DNA from: Pseudoduganella lutea | GTDB taxonomy: Bacteria; Pseudomonadota; Gammaproteobacteria; Burkholderiales; Burkholderiaceae_D | Assembly (NCBI RefSeq): GCF_004209755.1 | Contig: NZ_CP035913.1 | Coordinates: 868,001 to 932,000, forward strand | Direction: 5' to 3' | Length of the DNA stretch: 64,000 nt | Shown: one piece after another, positions 1 to 8,261 of the stretch | Position numbering within the stretch: position 1 is the stretch's first letter | Layout of the letters: every line of letters begins with the position of its first letter | Position numbers and translations under genes: made by a program | Notes under the pieces: generated by a model | Seen by the model: only the letters and a program-made list of their open reading frames with translations | Told to the model about the DNA's origin: nothing | The model's database searches: none

Positions 1-153
1 GCCCTGTGTATCAATGATTACGGTGAACGGCCTGTCCCAAACGACAGTTTCGATTTCCCAATACGGTCCTGACTTCGTCTCCATGAGCAATGCCGTGCCG
101 AACAATGGATGCTCAATGCGTTTTGGGTGAGCGCCGAAGGAAAATCGTTTCAA
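1..153 (-). CDS. possible partial small protein, N-terminal part only
   Basis: A frame on the minus strand stays open from the left edge up to about position 180 and reads like real protein, with segments such as HPLFGTALLM and YWEIETVVWDRPFTVIID. The pattern 'hP-x-FG ... W-E-x-E ... v-I-D' recalls small immunity-like DUF proteins, but I cannot name a family. No ATG is available. A TTG at 153 could be the start, although the best purine-rich site (GAGGAA at 171-176) lies about 17 bases upstream, too far to be convincing. The C-terminus lies outside the window. It could also be chance coding. Confidence 0.35.
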   Translation of the reverse strand, partial: MKRFSFGAHPKRIEHPLFGTALLMETKSGPYWEIETVVWDRPFTVIIDTQG

Positions 154-585
154 AAAGTTTAGGTTTATATTTCCTCGCGAGGAATGACCGCTGGTGGCCG
201 AAAGCGCCCTGTCACATCGCTAAAGTGTACTTGGTTGTTGCCTCCAGGACAAGCTAGTGGTCTTGTCAGGCGCTCCAAGTGATTACAATAGTCCGTACGA
301 TTTGCCGGAGCAGGCGAGTTTGTAGAGAGCCTTAGACGCATGGCGGTCGAGTCGTGCCCTGTTATTGGAAACGGGTGCGCCAGCAGAGGGCGCGCCTTTG
401 CGAGCCAGCGGACTGCTTTCAGCTCGTTGCGGTGCACTATTTCGCTTGAAGGATTCACAGCTGTTCAACTCTGTCGGTGCTGCATTGCAATGCACGTGCC
501 GGAAATTGACTGTCTCGTTTGATGGATATCGATACCTGGCGAGCCATCGTCAGAAGGCCCGCCATCGCTGGACGCAGGGTCCCGG
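154..585. other. intergenic region with no supported gene
   Basis: About 430 bases separate the possible left-edge gene from the 3' end of the RTX gene. Several short open frames exist on both strands, but none has a convincing ribosome binding site, protein-like composition or recognisable motif. I see no clear U-tract terminator for the RTX gene in it. Confidence 0.5.
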
Positions 586-3500
586 TTACATTACCACATC
601 CCCCACATTGAGCTCCACGATCCCGGTCAGCTTGATCGCGAACTCCGCCGCGCTGTCCGCGTTGGTGTTCCCGTACAGGACACCACTGGTAAAACGCAGC
701 TGTCCCGCCGCGGTGAAGGCGGCGGCGCTGGCGATGAAGCCGGTGAACGTGTCGTTGACTGACGTGGCCGTGTTGGCGTCCAGCGTGGCGAGGTCGATCT
801 TGTCGGTCCCGCGCACGAAGTCGGCGATCACGTCCCACGTGCCGGCCGTGGTGCCCGAATCGGCCAGGGCGTTGATGTCGAAGACGTCCATACCCGCCCC
901 GCCGGTCAGCAGGTCGGCGCCGCCGGCGCCGGCGATGACGTTGCCGGCGCCATTGCCTGTGATCGTGTTGGCCTGGGTGTTGCCGGTGCCGTTGATCGCG
1001 GCGTTGCCGAGCAGCGTGAGAGTTTCCACGTTCGCTTCGAGCACGAAGCTGGCGGTGCTGTACACCGTGTCGTTGCCGCCACCGGTGAACTCGATCGCCC
1101 TGTCGGCACTGCTCTCGACGAGGTAGAGATCATTGCCCGCGCCGCCGGCCAGGTAGTCGGTGTGGGCGCCGCCGTCGAGGGTATCGTCGCCGTCATCGCC
1201 GTACAGCATGTCGTTGTCCGCGCCGCCTTCGAGCTTGTCGTTGCCGGCGGCGCCGTACAGCGTGTCCTCGCCACCCTGGCCAGACAGCACGTCGGCCGTT
1301 GCGTAACCATGGCGCACGTCGTTTTCCGCCGTCGCGGCCATGACCTTCGTCTTCACGTCCGCCACGCTCCACAGGGTGTTGTCGGCGAACCTGATGAACT
1401 CGACCTGGTAGCCGCCCGCGCCGTCACCGCTGAAGTAGCTGGCAACGCGCAGTTCGTCGGCGGTGCCGTTGATCTTCACCACGAGGGCCGTGCCATCGCG
1501 CAGAAGGGTCACGTTCGTCGCCACGATACCAGCGCCGAGCTGGATCACATCGACCTTGCCCGCCGTGGCGTCGTAGGCGCTGATCGTGTCCTTGCCCGCA
1601 CCCAGGCCGAACAGATAGGTATCGTTGCCCGTGCCGCCGTCCAGGGCGTCGTCGCCCGTGCCGCCATCGAGGACATCGTTGCCGGCGTAGCCGTACAGCG
1701 AGTCCCGGTCCGCGCCGCCATTGAGGTTGTCGGTGCCGATACCGCCGTCGAGCCGGTCGTCGTGGGCGCCGCCCGACAGGGTATCGTCGCCGTCTTCGCC
1801 GTACAGGTAGTCGGCGTCCGTGCCGCCATCGAGCCTGTCGTTGCCGGCGGCGCCGTACAGCGTGTCGGCGCCACCCAGGCCGGACAGCACGTCGGCCGCC
1901 GCATAGCCGTGGCGCACGTCGTTCTCCGCGGTGGCGGCCTGCACTTTCGTTTTCACCGTGCCCACGTCCCAGATGGTGCCGTCGGCGAACTTCACCTGCT
2001 CGACCTGGTAGCCGCCCGCGCCGTCGCCATTGAAGTAGCTTGCAATGCGCAGCTCGTCGCCGGTGCCGACGATCTTCAGCACGAGGGTCGAACCATCGCG
2101 CGTGGCCGTCACGTTGGCCGCCGTGATGCCGGCGCCCAGCACGATCGCATCCACCTTGCCCGCGGTCCCGTCATACGCGCTGATCGTATCCTTGCCCGAT
2201 CCCACGCCGAACAGGTACGTGTCGTTGCCCGCGCCGCCGTCCAGGTAATCGTCGCTGGCGCCGCCGTCGAGCTGGTCGTTGCCCGCATGGCCATACAGCG
2301 TATCGCGGTCGGCCCCGCCCTGCAGCGTGTCGTTGCCGTTGCCGCCATCGAGCCGGTCGTCGTGGGCGCCGCCCGCCAGGCTGTCGTCGCCATCCTCGCC
2401 ATACAGGGTGTCGCCATCCGTGCCGCCATCGAGCCTGTCGTTGCCGGCGGCGCCGTACAGCGTGTCCGCGCCACCCAGGCCGGACAGCACGTCGGCCGTC
2501 GCATAGCCGTAGCGCACGTCGCTCTCGGCCGTGGCGGCGATGACCTTCGTCTTCACCGTGGCCACGTCCCAGCTGGTGCCGTCGGCAAACCTGATCTGTT
2601 CGACCTGGTAGCCGCCCGCGGCGTCGCCCGTGAAATAGTTGGTGACGCGCAGCTCGTCGGCGGTGCCGTGGATCTTCAGCACGAGGGTCCAGCCATCGCG
2701 CGTGGCCGTCACGTTGGCGGCCGTGATGCCGGCGCCCAGCACGATCGCATCGACCTTGCCCGCCGTGGTGTCGTAGGCGCTGATCGTATCGCGGCCCGAG
2801 CCGATGCCGAACAGGTAGGTGTCGCTGCCCGCGCCGCCATCCATGTGGTCGTTGCCCCCGCCGCCATCGAGGCGGTCGCCGCCCGCGTAGCCATACAGCG
2901 AGTCGTTGCCGGCGCCGCCCGCGAGGGTATCGGCCAGCGCCGTGCCCGTGAGCGTTTTCGGCGGCACGACGGCCGGGGTGGTGAGCTTGGTCTTGACCGT
3001 GGCCACGTTCCACACGGTGCCGTCGGCAAACTGGATCGTTTCGACGGCCGACGCCGTGGTGGCTTCGCTGGTGAAGTAGCCCTGGATGGTCAGCTGGTCG
3101 TCCGTGCCGTTGATCTTGAGGACCAGGTCGCTGGACGAGCGCAGCAGCGTGACCCCGGCCGGAGTGACGCCGGTGCCGAGCAGTACCTTGTCGGCATCGG
3201 TGCCCAGCGCATCGCTGTCGTAGTTATAGACGGTATCCTGGCCGCTGCCCTTGCCGAACGTGTAGACGTCGGCGCCGGTGCCGCCAGCCAGGTAATCCTT
3301 TCCCGCGCCGCCGTCGAACAGGTCCGCGCCCGCGTCGCCATGCAGGTCGTCGTCGCCGCTGCCGCCCGCCAGCGCATCGTTGCCGGCGCCGCCCCAGGCG
3401 CGGTCGTTCCCCGCGTCGCCCGCCAGGCTGTCGTTGCCTTCGTCGCCATACAGCGTGTCGGCGCCCGTGCCCCCCGCGACCGTGTCGTTGCCGCCGGAAC

Positions 3501-4810
3501 CCTGCACGGTATCGTTGCCGTCCTGGCCGGACAGGCTGTCCGCGCTGCCATAGCCGACGATCGCGTCATGGCCCGCTGTGCCCGCCGCGACCTTGCTCTT
3601 GACGGTTGCCACGTTCCATATGGTGCCGTCGGCGAACTGGATCGTTTCCAGCGCGGAGGCGGTGGTGCCGTCCGTGGTGAAGTAACCCTGGATCGTCAGC
3701 TGATCGCCCGTGCCGTCGATCTTCAGGACCAGGTCGCTGGACGAACGCAGCACCGTCACGCCGGCCGCGGTGATGCCCGCGGCCAGCAGCACCTTGTCGG
3801 CATTCGTGCCCAGGGCATCGCTGTCGTAGTTGTAGATGGTGTCGTGGCCGCTGCCCTTGCCGAACTGGTATACGTCGGCTCCGGCACCGCCGGTGAGGTA
3901 ATCCTTGGCCGCGCCGCCGTCGAGCCAGTCCGCGCCGGCGTCGCCGTACAGTTCGTCGTCGCCTGCGCCGCCGGACACGGCATCGTTGCCGGCGCCACCA
4001 TGGGCGCGATCGTTGCCCGCCTCGCCGGCCACCGTGTCGTTGCCGTCGTCGCCATACAGCACATCGGCCCCCGTGCCGCCCAGCACGGTGTCATTGCCGC
4101 CCTGGCCCTGCACGGTGTCGTTGCCGTCCAGGCCCGCGAGGCTGTCGGCGGCGGCATAACCGGTGATGGCGTCATAGCCGGCCGAGCCGGCCAGTACCCT
4201 GGCCTTCACCGCCGCCACGTCCCACGTGGTGCCGTCAGCGAACTCGAGCGTTTCGACCGCCGACGCGGTGGTGCCGTCGCCCGTGAAATAGCCCTGGATC
4301 GTCAGCTGGTCGCCCGTGCCGTTGAGCTTGAGTACCAGGTCATTGTAGGAGCGCACCAGTGTGACGCCGGCAGGGGCGATGCCGGCGGCCAGCAGCACCT
4401 TGTCGGCATTCGCCCCCACTGCATCGCTGTCGTAGTTGTAGACGGTATCCTGGCCGCCGCCCTTGCCGAACAGGTAGACGTCCGCCCCTGCCGCGCCCGC
4501 CAGGTAATCCTTGCCGGCGCCGCCATCGAGCCGGTCGGCACCAGCTTCACCGTACAGTTCGTCGTCGCCCGTGCCGCCGGCCAGTGCGTCGTCACCCGTG
4601 CCGCCGTAGACGCGGTCGTTGCCCGCATCGCCGCCGACGCTGTCGTTGTCGTTGTCGCCGTACACGATGTCGGCGCCCGTGCCGCCCAGGACCGTATCGT
4701 TGCCGCCCTGGCCCCGGATGGTGTCATTGCCGTCCAGGCCGGACAGGCTGTCGGCGGTGGCGTAGCCGCCGATCGAGTCGTGGCCGGCCGTGCCGGCCAC
4801 GGTCATTGCC
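586..4810 (-). repeat. tandem ~606-bp and 600-bp coding repeats in the RTX gene
   Basis: Equivalent sites recur at constant spacing. The gctgtc...gcatag-type segment lies near 3535, 4141 and 4747 (606-bp period). The block ending gcgcacgtc lies at about 1310-1320, 1910-1920 and 2510-2520 (exactly 600-bp period). Between them, around 2900-2990, lies a shorter divergent unit. The two families differ in sequence, so two separate amplification events are likely. Confidence 0.85.
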
Positions 4811-4857
4811 GCGTTCAATGTGGCGCTGGAATTGGCGGACGTACTATTTGAGGCCAT
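586..4857 (-). CDS. giant RTX (hemolysin-type calcium-binding repeat) protein
   Basis: This is a 1423-residue, acidic, Gly/Asp-rich protein made almost wholly of RTX nonapeptides (GGxGxDxLx, e.g. LDGGAGKDYLAG). These alternate with domains of the hemolysin-type calcium-binding related kind (YLFGxGxGxDTI ... LVLKI-x-GTxDxL ... FADGTxW). Three N-terminal modules repeat every 202 residues and three later ones every 200, with a shorter transitional module between. The C-terminal roughly 180 residues resemble the serralysin/M10 C-terminal region (NVETLTLLGN, VIADFVRGTDKIDL). There is no signal peptide, as expected for type I secretion, where the C-terminus carries the signal. I see no protease, lipase or adhesin catalytic domain, so it is probably a surface or extracellular structural protein. 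An AGGAG site eight bases upstream supports this ATG. No type I secretion genes are nearby. Confidence 0.93.
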   Translation of the reverse strand: MASNSTSANSSATLNAAMTVAGTAGHDSIGGYATADSLSGLDGNDTIRGQGGNDTVLGGTGADIVYGDNDNDSVGGDAGNDRVYGGTGDDALAGGTGDDELYGEAGADRLDGGAGKDYLAGAAGADVYLFGKGGGQDTVYNYDSDAVGANADKVLLAAGIAPAGVTLVRSYNDLVLKLNGTGDQLTIQGYFTGDGTTASAVETLEFADGTTWDVAAVKARVLAGSAGYDAITGYAAADSLAGLDGNDTVQGQGGNDTVLGGTGADVLYGDDGNDTVAGEAGNDRAHGGAGNDAVSGGAGDDELYGDAGADWLDGGAAKDYLTGGAGADVYQFGKGSGHDTIYNYDSDALGTNADKVLLAAGITAAGVTVLRSSSDLVLKIDGTGDQLTIQGYFTTDGTTASALETIQFADGTIWNVATVKSKVAAGTAGHDAIVGYGSADSLSGQDGNDTVQGSGGNDTVAGGTGADTLYGDEGNDSLAGDAGNDRAWGGAGNDALAGGSGDDDLHGDAGADLFDGGAGKDYLAGGTGADVYTFGKGSGQDTVYNYDSDALGTDADKVLLGTGVTPAGVTLLRSSSDLVLKINGTDDQLTIQGYFTSEATTASAVETIQFADGTVWNVATVKTKLTTPAVVPPKTLTGTALADTLAGGAGNDSLYGYAGGDRLDGGGGNDHMDGGAGSDTYLFGIGSGRDTISAYDTTAGKVDAIVLGAGITAANVTATRDGWTLVLKIHGTADELRVTNYFTGDAAGGYQVEQIRFADGTSWDVATVKTKVIAATAESDVRYGYATADVLSGLGGADTLYGAAGNDRLDGGTDGDTLYGEDGDDSLAGGAHDDRLDGGNGNDTLQGGADRDTLYGHAGNDQLDGGASDDYLDGGAGNDTYLFGVGSGKDTISAYDGTAGKVDAIVLGAGITAANVTATRDGSTLVLKIVGTGDELRIASYFNGDGAGGYQVEQVKFADGTIWDVGTVKTKVQAATAENDVRHGYAAADVLSGLGGADTLYGAAGNDRLDGGTDADYLYGEDGDDTLSGGAHDDRLDGGIGTDNLNGGADRDSLYGYAGNDVLDGGTGDDALDGGTGNDTYLFGLGAGKDTISAYDATAGKVDVIQLGAGIVATNVTLLRDGTALVVKINGTADELRVASYFSGDGAGGYQVEFIRFADNTLWSVADVKTKVMAATAENDVRHGYATADVLSGQGGEDTLYGAAGNDKLEGGADNDMLYGDDGDDTLDGGAHTDYLAGGAGNDLYLVESSADRAIEFTGGGNDTVYSTASFVLEANVETLTLLGNAAINGTGNTQANTITGNGAGNVIAGAGGADLLTGGAGMDVFDINALADSGTTAGTWDVIADFVRGTDKIDLATLDANTATSVNDTFTGFIASAAAFTAAGQLRFTSGVLYGNTNADSAAEFAIKLTGIVELNVGDVVM

Positions 4858-5020
4858 TGCTGCATCTCCTGAATGATGTGGTGTCGGATAAGGCCGGGGT
4901 TATTGCCGATACGGGTAATAAACCTGGCCGGTTTGCGGCTGATAACCTCGAATGAAACCAGCGCCCCGATTCATGCGCGCGCACCGCACGGCAACCACAT
5001 TGCATTTCGTCGCCGCATCA

Positions 5021-5060
5021 CGTATCCGGATCACGTCATCGAATTACATTACCGGATACG
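5021..5060. promoter_or_regulatory. inverted repeat CGTATCCGG-N21-CCGGATACG
   Basis: A 9-base arm at 5021-5029 is matched by its reverse complement at 5052-5060. The dyad lies about 165-205 bases upstream of the RTX start in an AT-rich stretch. It could be an operator or part of an upstream activating site. No regulator in the window can be linked to it. Confidence 0.35.
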
Positions 5061-5409
5061 TCATTCGTTATCAGCGTGGTCGCCCTCGCCAGCCTCTGGC
5101 AGAGTGCGCATACCGTCGAGAACCGGATTTAATCCGATACAGTCCAGACCGTCAACGAAGGATGCCGTATTAATAATATTTCAATACAAATTGAAAGAGT
5201 TGGCGACAAATTGAGACATTTGACGGGAATAACCTGACAAATAGGATTTATTCAATTGGCGGTCATTGAAAAGGTGGCCAGAGTAATGGTCGGCGCGTTG
5301 CAGAATGCAGATCGTCAAGCCGTGCAATGCCGATGCGGTGAAGACAACCGCATCACGCCTGTCGCATTCCTGTCCGAGCTACGCTCCAGGGTCTTGCCGA
5401 TCTCGCAAA

Positions 5410-5421
5410 ATTGTATACAAT
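5410..5421. promoter_or_regulatory. perfect palindrome ATTGTATACAAT, GntR-type operator candidate
   Basis: The 12 bases are a perfect dyad containing TTGTATACAA, a core typical of binding sites for GntR-family (FadR/VanR subgroup) repressors. It lies about 255 bases upstream of the carbonic anhydrase start. The link to GntR is inference from motif shape; no GntR gene is visible in the window. Confidence 0.4.
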
Positions 5422-5675
5422 CCTTGTATGCGATCTGTTCGCACGACCGCGTGGACCGGCTGGCGCCTGCTTGCCCGTACCACGCCATCGGCCCGCGGCC
5501 CGGCCTCCCACACGGGGCAAGGCGATGCGGCGCGATGATGGGTGGCCATCGCCACTTTCCCGGCTCGCTCCTCCTCTGTTCGAAGCATCCCTGGCGACCT
5601 GTGCGCGCCAAGGGCCGCTGTCGCGCCCGGGCGGGCGAACGTCAAGCAGGCATCAACTCATTGAACAGGGTGTCC

Positions 5676-6428
5676 ATGGAATCGAAAGTCAAGTTGGTGG
5701 TAGCGGCATTGGCGGCATTGACCGTCACGACAAGCGCGGGGGCGGCCGACAAGGGCGCTCACTGGGAATACGAGGGCAAGGCGGGCGCCGCGCACTGGGG
5801 CGAACTGGCCCCCGATTTTGCCGCCTGCCGGCAAGGCAAGGCGCAATCGCCGATCGATATCCGTGCTTCCAAGGCGGGCACGGTGGCGCCGATCAGTTTC
5901 GACTACCGCGCGAGCAGCGCCGATATCGTCAATAACGGCCACACGGTGCAGATCGACCTGGCCGATGGCGGCGCGATCGACGTCGGCGGCACGTCCTACC
6001 GGCTGGTGCAGTTCCACTTCCACACGCCGAGCGAGGAAGCGTTCAACGGCCGGCGTTATCCCCTGGTAGCCCACCTGGTCCACAAGAGCGACGCGGGCGA
6101 GCTGGCCGTGGTGGCCGTGCTGTTCAAGAAGGGCCGGGAGAATGCCGCGCTGGCCCCCGTGTTCGCCGGCCTGCCGGCGACGGCGGGCGAAAAACATACG
6201 ACCGACGACGACTTCGATCCCGCCTCCCTGCTGCCCGAGCAGCGCAGCTACTACGGCTACACCGGTTCGTTGACGACGCCGCCGTGCAGCGAAGGCGTGC
6301 GCTGGCATATCCTGAAGCAGCCGGTGGAAGTCTCGCCCGCGCAGCTCGCGGCGTTTCGCAAGCTGTACCGCATGAATGCGCGGCCCGTGCAGCCGCTGAA
6401 CGGGCGCGTGGTGGGCGTCGCTCCCTGA
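5676..6428 (+). CDS. periplasmic alpha-class carbonic anhydrase
   Basis: This 250-residue protein starts with a Sec signal peptide (MESKVKLVVAALAALTVTTSAGAA). It carries the alpha-carbonic anhydrase signature: QSPIDI near residue 70, the zinc ligands in QFHFHTPSEE and LVHKSD, and the substrate-pocket segment GSLTTPPCSEGV near residue 200. It would hydrate CO2 to bicarbonate in the periplasm. The frame stays open upstream to 5256, but the ATG at 5676 gives a proper signal peptide directly followed by the mature domain, so it is preferred. Length matches bacterial family members. A strong hairpin follows the stop. Confidence 0.95.
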   Translation: MESKVKLVVAALAALTVTTSAGAADKGAHWEYEGKAGAAHWGELAPDFAACRQGKAQSPIDIRASKAGTVAPISFDYRASSADIVNNGHTVQIDLADGGAIDVGGTSYRLVQFHFHTPSEEAFNGRRYPLVAHLVHKSDAGELAVVAVLFKKGRENAALAPVFAGLPATAGEKHTTDDDFDPASLLPEQRSYYGYTGSLTTPPCSEGVRWHILKQPVEVSPAQLAAFRKLYRMNARPVQPLNGRVVGVAP

Positions 6429-6435
6429 GTAAATG

Positions 6436-6460
6436 CCTGCCCGGCGCCATGCCGGGCAGG
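6436..6460 (+). terminator. hairpin after carbonic anhydrase
   Basis: CCTGCCCGGC (6436-6445) pairs perfectly with GCCGGGCAGG (6451-6460) around a five-base loop, directly after the carbonic anhydrase stop. There is no T-tract after it, so it may only stabilise the 3' end. Confidence 0.5.
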
Positions 6461-6529
6461 CTGCTGGCGACGGCATAGTGGCGCCGGCACAGCCACCTGC
6501 ATTTCATACGCTGTTGCTCCGCGGTGCCG

Positions 6530-6970
6530 TCATTGACCGACAGGCCAGACAAACGTGCCTTGCCCCGCGCGTTTCAGGCAATCAAATCCTTCCAATAGTC
6601 GTGACAACGCGTTCTCGTCACCGGCTTCGAAGCTTATCCCTTCGCTGGCTGCTCCACGCCACGACGGTTCGAATGCTTTACATGCCAGCAGAATCGATTC
6701 CCCCGGGCCCGCGCTGAACGCGAAAGCGACGTGGCGCGCATCGTTTTCCGAAAACCCGAAACGAATAGTCCGAGGCAAGGTGATGGACCGGGCGAGCATG
6801 TTCGCCAGCGTGTGGGCTTTCACTTCAAAGATGTCGTTCTCCACGCAAATCCCGTCGACCAGATAGGCCTTTTCATTCATTGAAATGAATGAAAACCCGA
6901 TGTCGATCGTGTACGCGTCACGTTCAGTGCATGTAATTTCCATGCGATGGATATCGTCGGACCTGGACAT
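6530..6970 (-). CDS. hypothetical protein of unknown family
   Basis: The product has 146 residues, no signal peptide and no membrane segment. The ATG at 6970 is chosen because GGAGA lies eight bases before it; an upstream in-frame start at 7042 would add 24 basic residues. The sequence is mixed and protein-like (ITCTERDAYTIDIGFSF, AFAFSAGPGESILLACKAF), with an alternating hydrophobic pattern suggesting a beta-rich fold, and it ends in VWPVGQ. I do not recognise the family. The gene is convergent with the carbonic anhydrase gene and divergent from the NTF2-like gene. Confidence 0.65.
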   Translation of the reverse strand: MSRSDDIHRMEITCTERDAYTIDIGFSFISMNEKAYLVDGICVENDIFEVKAHTLANMLARSITLPRTIRFGFSENDARHVAFAFSAGPGESILLACKAFEPSWRGAASEGISFEAGDENALSRLLEGFDCLKRAGQGTFVWPVGQ

Positions 6971-7169
6971 GGATGCGTCTCCGGTTACCTTCCCGATGAT
7001 GGCACGTTTCACATTACCACGGGTTTCCTTATCGGCTCGCATGCATGCATACCGCTACTGTTTTGCAAGCCGGTCACCTGTCCCGGCCCTCCCCTGAAAT
7101 AACGGAAAATTGCCAAAAAAATCACACGCACAGGTATGATAAAAGACCAATAACGATGGAGACAAACCG

Positions 7170-7943
7170 ATGACCTACCGCATTTCATTGTTTTCCCTGC
7201 TGGCCGCGGCACCGCTGCTTGCCGCCGCCCAGTCCACGCCCCAATCGCAGGTCGAAACCGCCGAAGCGGGTTTCTGGCAGGCATATAACGCCTGCGATCA
7301 TGCGGCAATCGGGAGCCGGCTGGCGAACGACGTGGAGTTCTACCACGACATGGGCGGCAGCCTGAAAGGCAAGGATGCCCTGGCCGGCGCCGTGCGCAAC
7401 AATATCTGCGGCAACCCACAGCAGAAGACGCGCCGCCAGGCGGAGAAATCCCAGGTCTTCCTGCTCAAGCAGGGAGAAAAGGTGTACGGCGCCCTGGTCA
7501 CCGGTGAGCACATCTTCCATGTGAAGCGCGGCACTGCTGCGGAAGTGACGGAAGGCCGCGCGCGTTATTCGCACGTGTGGCTGCAGAAGAGCCCCGGCGC
7601 GTGGGAACTGTCGCGCGCGGTCAGCTACGACCACCAGCCGTTCGGCGCGCCGCCGGCCACCGCGGCCGCCAGCTCGGCGCTGACGGCGGCGCAGATCGAC
7701 CGCTATGTCGGCGAGTTCACTGGCAAGGGCATGCCGCCCCTGGCATTCGCGCGCACGGGGAACGAGCTGACCGTGGCTTATGAAGGCAAGAACCTCGTGC
7801 TGCATCCGCTGGACAAGCCGCATACCTTCGTCGTCAAGGAAAATAATGCCGAGGTCGAGTTCCGCGCGGGCGCCGCGGGCCCTGCCACGGCGCTCGTGGT
7901 ACGCATGAACGGCAACGAGATCGGCGAAGCGCAACGCAAATAG
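7170..7943 (+). CDS. secreted NTF2-like (DUF4440/SnoaL-type) protein
   Basis: A 257-residue protein with a cleavable signal peptide (MTYRISLFSLLAAAPLLAAAQ). Residues about 30-155 look like the NTF2-like/DUF4440 cone fold: a first helix (EAGFWQAYNACDHAAIGSRL), then ANDVEFYHDMGG, and a final strand with YSHVWLQKSPGAWELSRAVSYDH. A second domain (about 175-257) of short strands resembles the small beta domain attached to some DUF4440 proteins. GGAGA before the ATG supports the start. Such proteins may bind or turn over small hydrophobic molecules; no substrate can be inferred. Confidence 0.8.
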   Translation: MTYRISLFSLLAAAPLLAAAQSTPQSQVETAEAGFWQAYNACDHAAIGSRLANDVEFYHDMGGSLKGKDALAGAVRNNICGNPQQKTRRQAEKSQVFLLKQGEKVYGALVTGEHIFHVKRGTAAEVTEGRARYSHVWLQKSPGAWELSRAVSYDHQPFGAPPATAAASSALTAAQIDRYVGEFTGKGMPPLAFARTGNELTVAYEGKNLVLHPLDKPHTFVVKENNAEVEFRAGAAGPATALVVRMNGNEIGEAQRK

Positions 7944-8261
7944 GCAAGGCCTGCCGGCCGGCACCGCCCCGCGGCACGGCCAGCGCCGGCTGGCAAAAAA
8001 ACATGCCGGACATGCCCTTGGTCCCGATCCCGGTCCGCCCGCGGCACTCGTTGCCGCGAAGCCACAACCTGCGGCAACCTGGTGTATATGTTGCCCGTAA
8101 GCATTAATCATGGTAACGTCACGATCCTGCTCCCACCGCGGCCCCACCCCTGCCCCGCCCGTCACCAAGGTACGTGAGCTACCGGCCCCCATCGTTTCAC
8201 CGGCCTGGCCATTCTTCCGATGATCAACCAGCATTGAGCAAGGCGCCTTCGCGTCCGGCTC
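7944..8261. other. intergenic region, no gene recognised
   Basis: This 318-base stretch lies between two rightward genes. It contains a short stem (GCCAGC/GCTGGC near 7979-7994) followed by A residues, not a U-tract, and a C-rich tract around 8130-8160. I looked for a GEMM-type c-di-GMP riboswitch ahead of the downstream GGDEF-EAL gene and could not find its conserved segments. Confidence 0.5.

Larger units (their letters stand above)
4858..5675. other. intergenic region between RTX and carbonic anhydrase genes
   Basis: This 818-base stretch is AT-richer than its surroundings, especially 5030-5260. It separates the divergent RTX and carbonic anhydrase genes and probably holds promoters for both. 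Open frames inside it lack good ribosome binding sites and protein-like sequence. It contains an inverted repeat (5021-5060) and a 12-base palindrome (5410-5421), listed separately. Confidence 0.6.

Noticed and set aside
1162..4851. A 1229-residue open frame on the plus strand opposite the RTX gene
   Set aside because: It mirrors the Gly/Asp codon repeats of the RTX gene, giving Val/Ala/Arg-rich low-complexity text with no domain and no ribosome binding site.
4873..5214. A 113-residue plus-strand frame in the RTX/carbonic anhydrase gap
   Set aside because: No ribosome binding site, no protein-like hydrophobic pattern, and it crosses the probable RTX promoter.
7979..8001. GCCAGC/GCTGGC stem next to a run of seven A residues
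   Set aside because: For rightward transcription the stem is followed by A, not U, and for leftward transcription the U-run precedes the stem, so it does not fit an intrinsic terminator.
7944..8261. Possible c-di-GMP riboswitch ahead of the GGDEF-EAL gene
   Set aside because: The conserved GEMM segments could not be found in order on either strand.
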